Source of the DNA: CAISIP01 sp046594635
Lineage (GTDB): Bacteria > Pseudomonadota > Gammaproteobacteria > Burkholderiales > Burkholderiaceae_C
Reading direction: 5' to 3'
NCBI GenBank assembly: GCA_046594635.1
Contig: JBKJRR010000093.1
Coordinates: 1 to 11,940, forward strand
DNA: 11,940 bases
A model generated the notes under the pieces. The model had not been told where the DNA came from, ran no database searches, and worked only from the letters and a program-made list of their open reading frames with translations. The first letter of the stretch is position 1, and each line of letters begins with the position of its first letter. A program made the translations under genes and the position numbers. This document shows positions 7,654 through 11,940 of the stretch, in pieces.

Positions 7654-8199
7654 ATGCCGTCTTCCCTGCAAATTGCCCAAGGCCATCCCGCACTCGAGGC
7701 TGCGGTACGCGACTGCCGCAAAATCCTGCACCGGCGCTCACTGGTGGCAGCCGGTGCCAGCATGGTGCCACTACCTGGTTTGGATTGGGCGGTGGACGCG
7801 GCCCTGCTGTCGCGGTTGCTGCCACAGATCAGTGCCCGTTTCGGCCTCACACCCGAACAGATGGCCCGGCTTGGGCCGCGTCAGCGCGAGCAGGTTCAAA
7901 AAGCCGTGCAAGGTGTCGGATCGGTGCTGATCGGCAAATACATCAGCAAGGAACTGGTGCTGCGCGCGGCCCAGACCGTTGGAGTGCGGCTCACCGCCAA
8001 ACAGGTGGCGAAATATGTTCCACTGGCAGGCCAGGTCGTCGCGGCTCTGGTGGGCTACTCGGCAGTTCGTTATCTGGGTGAACAACACCTGAAGGATTGC
8101 GTTCAGGTGGCACTAAGTGCCAAACTTCAACTGCCGCCACCTGGCGCACAATCCCCGGCCTCAGGTGCACGAACCGAAAGTCCCGTGCCAGGTCGCTGA
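7654..8199 (+). CDS. DUF697-like small protein
   Basis: The protein is 181 aa with no signal peptide. Two conserved-looking blocks resemble the DUF697 family: VPLPGLDWAVDAALLSRLLPQ (about 38-58) followed by ARFGLTPEQ, and a C-terminal block with YVPLAGQVVAALVGYSAVRY (121-140) and LGEQHLKD. The second is a glycine-rich hydrophobic hairpin that could insert in or lie on the membrane. The last 22 residues are a Pro/Ser/Gly-rich tail. An in-frame TGA at 7630-7632 leaves the ATG at 7654 as the only usual start, but no Shine-Dalgarno sequence precedes it. It stands alone, divergent from the haem operon and convergent with the TpsB gene 13 nt away. The function of this family is not established; family assignment is from memory of its pattern. 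Confidence 0.65.
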   Translation: MPSSLQIAQGHPALEAAVRDCRKILHRRSLVAAGASMVPLPGLDWAVDAALLSRLLPQISARFGLTPEQMARLGPRQREQVQKAVQGVGSVLIGKYISKELVLRAAQTVGVRLTAKQVAKYVPLAGQVVAALVGYSAVRYLGEQHLKDCVQVALSAKLQLPPPGAQSPASGARTESPVPGR

Positions 8200-8205
8200 A
8201 CCTGC

Positions 8206-8222
8206 ATCGGTTCAGAACCGGT
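8206..8222. terminator. Possible bidirectional hairpin between convergent genes
   Basis: CGGTTC and GAACCG (8208-8220) form a near-perfect palindrome that can fold into a short stem with a TCAGA loop, extended by a T-G and an A-T pair. It spans the stop codon of the minus-strand TpsB gene and lies just after the stop of the plus-strand gene. With no T-run it is only a weak terminator candidate. Confidence 0.25.
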
Positions 8223-9840
8223 AAGAGGCCGCCAGATGCAGTCGTATCGGATTACCTGACGGCGCCCCGCGCGCGCTGTCCAGTGCCTTCGCCAGGTCCA
8301 GCCCCAACTGGAATTTGTCGATTGTCAGGCGCATGCCGACACCGACCGCCATCAACGATTCATCGACGCCGCCACGCACCCAGACGCGGCCCCCTTCGAC
8401 AAACACGATCGGCCGGATCTTGTGCTCACCGATGCCAGGCCCCGTGCCCTCGATGTTCCACTGGTAGCCGCGATCGCCCGATACCACGCGGTCCGAGAAA
8501 CCACGCACGGAACTGGCCCCGCCCAGACCGAACTGTTCTCCGGCGATCAGTGAGTCGTTGCTGAACTGACCCTTGAAACGTCCGCTGACCTGCCAGCTGC
8601 CCATCAAAGTGGCCGCCTCCAGGTTGTAGCGGATCGCATCCCAATGGCGGGTGCCGCCATTGGCACTGTGATTGGCCGCCGAGTTCGAGGTGCCACCACC
8701 GATATTGACCGCATAGTCGACGCTACCCGCCAGAAGGCCCCAGCTAGGTTCATCGCGAAAGGTGTATTGCGCCGACAAGACCCGCGAGCCGACATTGGGC
8801 TGGATCTGCGCACCATTGAACGTCGTGCTGTTCTTGAAATAGCGGTCATCCAGACCCACCGCCACCGTTTGCTGCAAGGCGTCGACCCGGCTCAGGGCCT
8901 TGGACAGGCGCACGCCAAAAAACTTTCCGCTGCCACTGATGTCAAACACACTGTTGCCCTGACGAACCTGGCCGGAATCGACGTCCGAGCTGACAAATGC
9001 GGCCGACAGGTTCATGCCCGTACCGTAAATCGGGACCTGGTAATAGGCGCCCACCAAGCTGACATTGTTGGGATAACCCGGGTCCGTGGTGTAGGACACC
9101 GTCATGACATGGTCACGGTCGAACAAATTGGAGTGCTGAAACCCTGCGCTGATGCGACGCGTACGCATGGCGGGCCCATTGCCCGTGACTTTCTCGTTCA
9201 ACGACAGTGACGCGAAATAGTTCACCGGGTCAGAGTCCTTGACCTTGACCTCGGCGTCAACCGTATTGGGCTCGCTAGACTCCTTGAACGTCACCGTGAT
9301 CTGCTTGGCAGGATTGGCATTGCTGGCCGTCACGTCACGGCCCAGGGTGCGTACCTCGGGAATGTCGCCCTCTTTCAGGCTGCCCAGGCTACGTCGGATG
9401 TTCTCGTCGGAGTAGAACTGGTTGCCGGTAACCTGGACCTTGCCGACCCGGATCTGAATCACGCCCAGCTTCACCACACCTTGTTCGGGCTTTTGCTGCG
9501 GCACAAAAACACGGTGGAATGCGTAGCCACGACTGCGCAGATCACGCTCAAGCGCCTGCGCAGCGCCTTCGATATCTGCCAGGGTCTTGTTAGTGCCGAC
9601 AAACGGCGCCAGCACAGCCCGGGTCTCCTGATCGGAAATCGGTACACCGCCGTCGATCACGTAACTCTGGATGTCCAGCGTGGGACCGGACAACCCGGTG
9701 GACGGCGCCGTTTGCCCCATGGCCCAGGCCGCCGGCAAGCCGATGGCCAGACACAGCGCCAGCCCCCGCACACGCCGGGGCATCATGGCGATTCCTGTTG
9801 TTTTTGTTGTCCGCATGGCATTGCCCTTCACAGTCTGCAT
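8212..9840 (-). CDS. TpsB two-partner secretion outer-membrane transporter (ShlB/FhaC/HecB family)
   Basis: The protein is 542 aa. A signal peptide (RRVRGLALCLAIGLPAAWA) is followed by a POTRA_2 domain at about 54-131 (SYVIDGG, ADIEGAAQALERDLRSRGY, VFVPQQ), a second POTRA at about 132-205 (VGKVQVTGNQFYSDENIRRSL), and a 16-stranded-type barrel from about 206 to the terminal RF. The L6-loop motif VRGF (445-448) follows GLGGAS, as in Omp85/TpsB transporters. The length is close to FhaC. It should export the TpsA protein encoded upstream in the same operon, with the POTRA domains binding the TPS signal of the substrate. The start overlaps the end of the FecR-domain gene by 13 nt. AGGA at 9849-9852 supports the ATG at 9840; an ATG at 9816 is possible. 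Confidence 0.9.
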   Translation of the reverse strand: MQTVKGNAMRTTKTTGIAMMPRRVRGLALCLAIGLPAAWAMGQTAPSTGLSGPTLDIQSYVIDGGVPISDQETRAVLAPFVGTNKTLADIEGAAQALERDLRSRGYAFHRVFVPQQKPEQGVVKLGVIQIRVGKVQVTGNQFYSDENIRRSLGSLKEGDIPEVRTLGRDVTASNANPAKQITVTFKESSEPNTVDAEVKVKDSDPVNYFASLSLNEKVTGNGPAMRTRRISAGFQHSNLFDRDHVMTVSYTTDPGYPNNVSLVGAYYQVPIYGTGMNLSAAFVSSDVDSGQVRQGNSVFDISGSGKFFGVRLSKALSRVDALQQTVAVGLDDRYFKNSTTFNGAQIQPNVGSRVLSAQYTFRDEPSWGLLAGSVDYAVNIGGGTSNSAANHSANGGTRHWDAIRYNLEAATLMGSWQVSGRFKGQFSNDSLIAGEQFGLGGASSVRGFSDRVVSGDRGYQWNIEGTGPGIGEHKIRPIVFVEGGRVWVRGGVDESLMAVGVGMRLTIDKFQLGLDLAKALDSARGAPSGNPIRLHLAASYRF

Positions 9841-11306
9841 ATTTCCTGTCCTGGTTGGCCCAAGGTGATTCCGAACAACTGGAATAACGGTCGATCCGTC
9901 TGACTGAACAATTCCGGCACTGGATAAGGATCGCCCGTCAGGAACCCGGGCACCGGAGACATGCGCACGGCGCGCCCGTCATCACCCACAAACCCCGCTT
10001 CGCCCACGCCCAGATCCACACGTGCTCCACCCGATGTCAGGAACACATGGCCGTCCCGCACGAACACATAGATGCCGTCGGCGCCAGTTGGCTTGACACT
10101 TGCGAACAGACTGTCCCAATCAACATCGACCTGGTCGGGCCTTGGTGCCAGCTGGCGTGTCAGAAACTCGGGCATGGCGCGCAGTATGCGACCCAGGCCA
10201 TCAGTGCCGACAAATCCGGTCTGGTTCAGACCCACTTCCAGCGGGCCGACGAAGAAATAGCTGTCGCCTTCCCAAGTCTGCAGAAACAGGCCGTCTCTCT
10301 GGCCCGGATCCACGGTGTTGGTCGCAGCGGAAGTCTCGCCCAGTGATGGGTCGACGCACGGACCTTCGCAACTGATGTCCATGCCAGTGCCACGAATGCC
10401 CACGGTTGCGGTCAGCGTCTTGACAGTGAAGGCACGTGGCTCCTTTTTGCCGATCAAACCGGTGAACAGACGCAATCCGCCCTTGAGCAGCGAAACCGTA
10501 AAGCTCTCGTTGACCTGTGGCTGGTCGTATACATAGGAATCTATGCGGATCACCGTGTTCGGGTTGACCGACACCTTGGTGCGGTCCCGGAATCCGATGA
10601 CGGCCACACCGTCGGCACCAGTGCGCACGTCGTCGCCCTGGTACAGCGCGGCGCCTACTGTCAGAGGCCTCGGGCCCTGACCCGGCATCGTCGCGGTGAT
10701 GCTGCCGCTGGCGCGGACCAGACGGGCCACCACTGCGCCTGTTCCAGACAGCCCGGCCACGGCTGCGGTGGCGGCCTGCGGTGCTACGCCTTCCTGACGA
10801 CAGTCATCACCGCAGATACGCGTATCGAAACTGGTGCCGCGGATGCCCAGGGTCGCCGTCTTGACCTTGAATTCGAAACCCGTCGGATTGCGCTTGCTGA
10901 CCAGGCCAGTGACCATACGAACACCGCCGCGCAGCAATCGCATGACGGCAGACTCCTCGCCCTGCTCATGCTTGAAGCGATCAATGGCGAATGTGCTCGA
11001 TGGACGCAAAGTGAACTTGGTCCCATCGTCCAGTGCGACTACCGCAAAGCCACGTTCGGTGGTCGAGATGACATCGCCCTCGAGCACGGTATCACCGCGC
11101 GCCAGAAATCGGTAGGCACCATTGGGTTGTTGCGCTGTGGCCATCCCCTGCAAATGCGAAACTGCGCCGGCTTTGGGTTGGGCCGCAGCGCCGCTGGCCA
11201 CCAATACGGCTGACAGGGCGAGCAGCGCATGAAACCCGGCACGACGCACGTCAGCCGCAATGGACCAGGCAATCGAACCGCAATGTTTGAACAAAGAGGA
11301 AGTCAT
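9828..11306 (-). CDS. Exported protein with two FecR domains in a TPS operon
   Basis: The protein is 492 aa with a signal peptide ending at about 42 (VLVASGAAAQ). The first FecR domain (about 45-180) carries TATLGIRGTSF, followed by the Cys pair C165/C169. The second (about 193-320) carries TATVGIRGTGM and the Cys pair C313/C317. The C-terminal part contains a second duplication: two modules of about 50 residues (about 338-390 and 410-465), each with GFVGxDG and a later P-x-FLT. No transmembrane anchor or sigma-interacting region is seen, so it is probably periplasmic or secreted and not a classical FecR regulator. It starts 13 nt after the TpsA stop, with AAGG at the usual distance, and overlaps the TpsB start, so it is co-translated with the secretion pair. 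FecR-domain proteins beside TPS genes are known, but their role is not. Confidence 0.85.
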   Translation of the reverse strand: MTSSLFKHCGSIAWSIAADVRRAGFHALLALSAVLVASGAAAQPKAGAVSHLQGMATAQQPNGAYRFLARGDTVLEGDVISTTERGFAVVALDDGTKFTLRPSSTFAIDRFKHEQGEESAVMRLLRGGVRMVTGLVSKRNPTGFEFKVKTATLGIRGTSFDTRICGDDCRQEGVAPQAATAAVAGLSGTGAVVARLVRASGSITATMPGQGPRPLTVGAALYQGDDVRTGADGVAVIGFRDRTKVSVNPNTVIRIDSYVYDQPQVNESFTVSLLKGGLRLFTGLIGKKEPRAFTVKTLTATVGIRGTGMDISCEGPCVDPSLGETSAATNTVDPGQRDGLFLQTWEGDSYFFVGPLEVGLNQTGFVGTDGLGRILRAMPEFLTRQLAPRPDQVDVDWDSLFASVKPTGADGIYVFVRDGHVFLTSGGARVDLGVGEAGFVGDDGRAVRMSPVPGFLTGDPYPVPELFSQTDRPLFQLFGITLGQPGQEICRL

Positions 11307-11319
11307 GGTGTCGGCCTTG

Positions 11320-11940
11320 TCAATAACACTGGTTCAGCCGCCGATTCCTCAGCTCCAGCTCACCATCCTGGTTGTAGAACGCATCAAACAGCCCATAGCC
11401 CAGATCGGACAGCGCCAGCAGATTGTTGGCGACCAAGGCGCCAAAGTCGGTTGGCGGCGGTATGAACGCAAACACGGTGAACGGACCAAACAGATTGGTG
11501 TCGCAGCTGTAGCAGATACCAGTGATGTTGATCGTGCCTGCCTGGGTTACGGTGATCGTGCCGCCCGTCAGGAATACATTGCCGCCACCGAAATAGTTGA
11601 AGGTATCGGCGGTGATGGCGGCGGCGGCGGCCGAACTGATCAGGCTCAGGTCGCCATTGGTCGCCGCCAGGTTGAAGATGCCGGCATTGATCGTGGCACT
11701 GGCCCCCGGGCCGGCGCCTGCAAGCAGGAATACGCCGTTGTTTGACACCATGTCCAGCGTCGGAGGGTCGATCAGCGCGGCGCCTTGCGCACCCCCCTTG
11801 AGCTCGATCGGCCCAAAGATCGTGCTGATCACGGCCGCATCGTTGGGCACCAGCAGTGCGGCGGTGGCCGCGCTGCTGGTACCGCCCTGTATCAGCAACT
11901 GGCCAGCCACCATGGTGTGCTTGCCACCGGCAACTATCTG
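11320..11940 (-). CDS. C-terminal end of TpsA/filamentous-haemagglutinin-like exoprotein (partial)
   Basis: The frame is open to the right window edge; residues before the first Met read QIVAGGKHT, so this is the C-terminal 206 residues of a larger protein. It consists of short Gly/Ala/Thr-rich, beta-helix-like repeats (AGGKHTMVAGQLLIQGG, GGGNVFLTGGTITVTQAGTINIT) typical of haemagglutinin-type adhesins. A non-repetitive tail of about 60 residues follows and ends in RRLNQCY. The tail has a CYSC pair (not haem, no His) and a Cys as the next-to-last residue. Direct linkage to a TpsB gene downstream makes it the likely TPS substrate. The signal peptide and TPS domain, which would prove this, are outside the window. 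Confidence 0.75.
   Translation of the reverse strand, partial: QIVAGGKHTMVAGQLLIQGGTSSAATAALLVPNDAAVISTIFGPIELKGGAQGAALIDPPTLDMVSNNGVFLLAGAGPGASATINAGIFNLAATNGDLSLISSAAAAAITADTFNYFGGGNVFLTGGTITVTQAGTINITGICYSCDTNLFGPFTVFAFIPPPTDFGALVANNLLALSDLGYGLFDAFYNQDGELELRNRRLNQCY

Noticed and set aside
11503..11514. CYSC in the TpsA tail as a haem motif
   Set aside because: The residue after the second Cys is Asp, not His, so it is not a haem c site.

Overview
The window looks like a GC-rich Gram-negative genome, probably a betaproteobacterium of the Burkholderiales type. That is inferred from coding style and gene families only; no rRNA or other marker is present. Almost all of it encodes exported or cell-surface proteins. 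I see no tRNA, rRNA, CRISPR array, transposase or phage gene.

Layout: (1) 2-655 (+), the C-terminal most part of an exported FecR-domain protein whose true start probably lies before the window. (2) 752-7316 (-), a tightly packed two-gene operon. The first gene is a very large autotransporter-like protein with an N-terminal class I cytochrome c motif, a passenger of putative-Ig (He_PIG-like) and cadherin-like repeats, and two successive C-terminal outer-membrane beta-barrels. The second, starting a few bases later with its ribosome binding site on the stop codon of the first, is a lipoprotein with three CXXCH haem-binding motifs. (3) 7317-7653, an intergenic region with no recognised gene but with overlapping inverted repeats. 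(4) 7654-8199 (+), a small DUF697-like protein. (5) 8212-11940 (-), a two-partner secretion (type Vb) operon: the C-terminal end of a TpsA/filamentous-haemagglutinin-like exoprotein (cut by the window edge), an exported protein with two FecR domains, and the TpsB outer-membrane transporter, with gaps of 13 nt and an overlap of 13 nt.

The window therefore carries two type V surface-secretion loci, and FecR domains with the GIRGT signature occur at both ends. The TPS locus is a familiar kind. The notable part is the haem-autotransporter operon: four CXXCH motifs in two co-translated envelope proteins, one of which is predicted to span the outer membrane, suggest a cell-surface redox or electron-transfer function that I do not recognise as a described system. 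That function is inference; the motifs, gene order and coupling are visible in the sequence.
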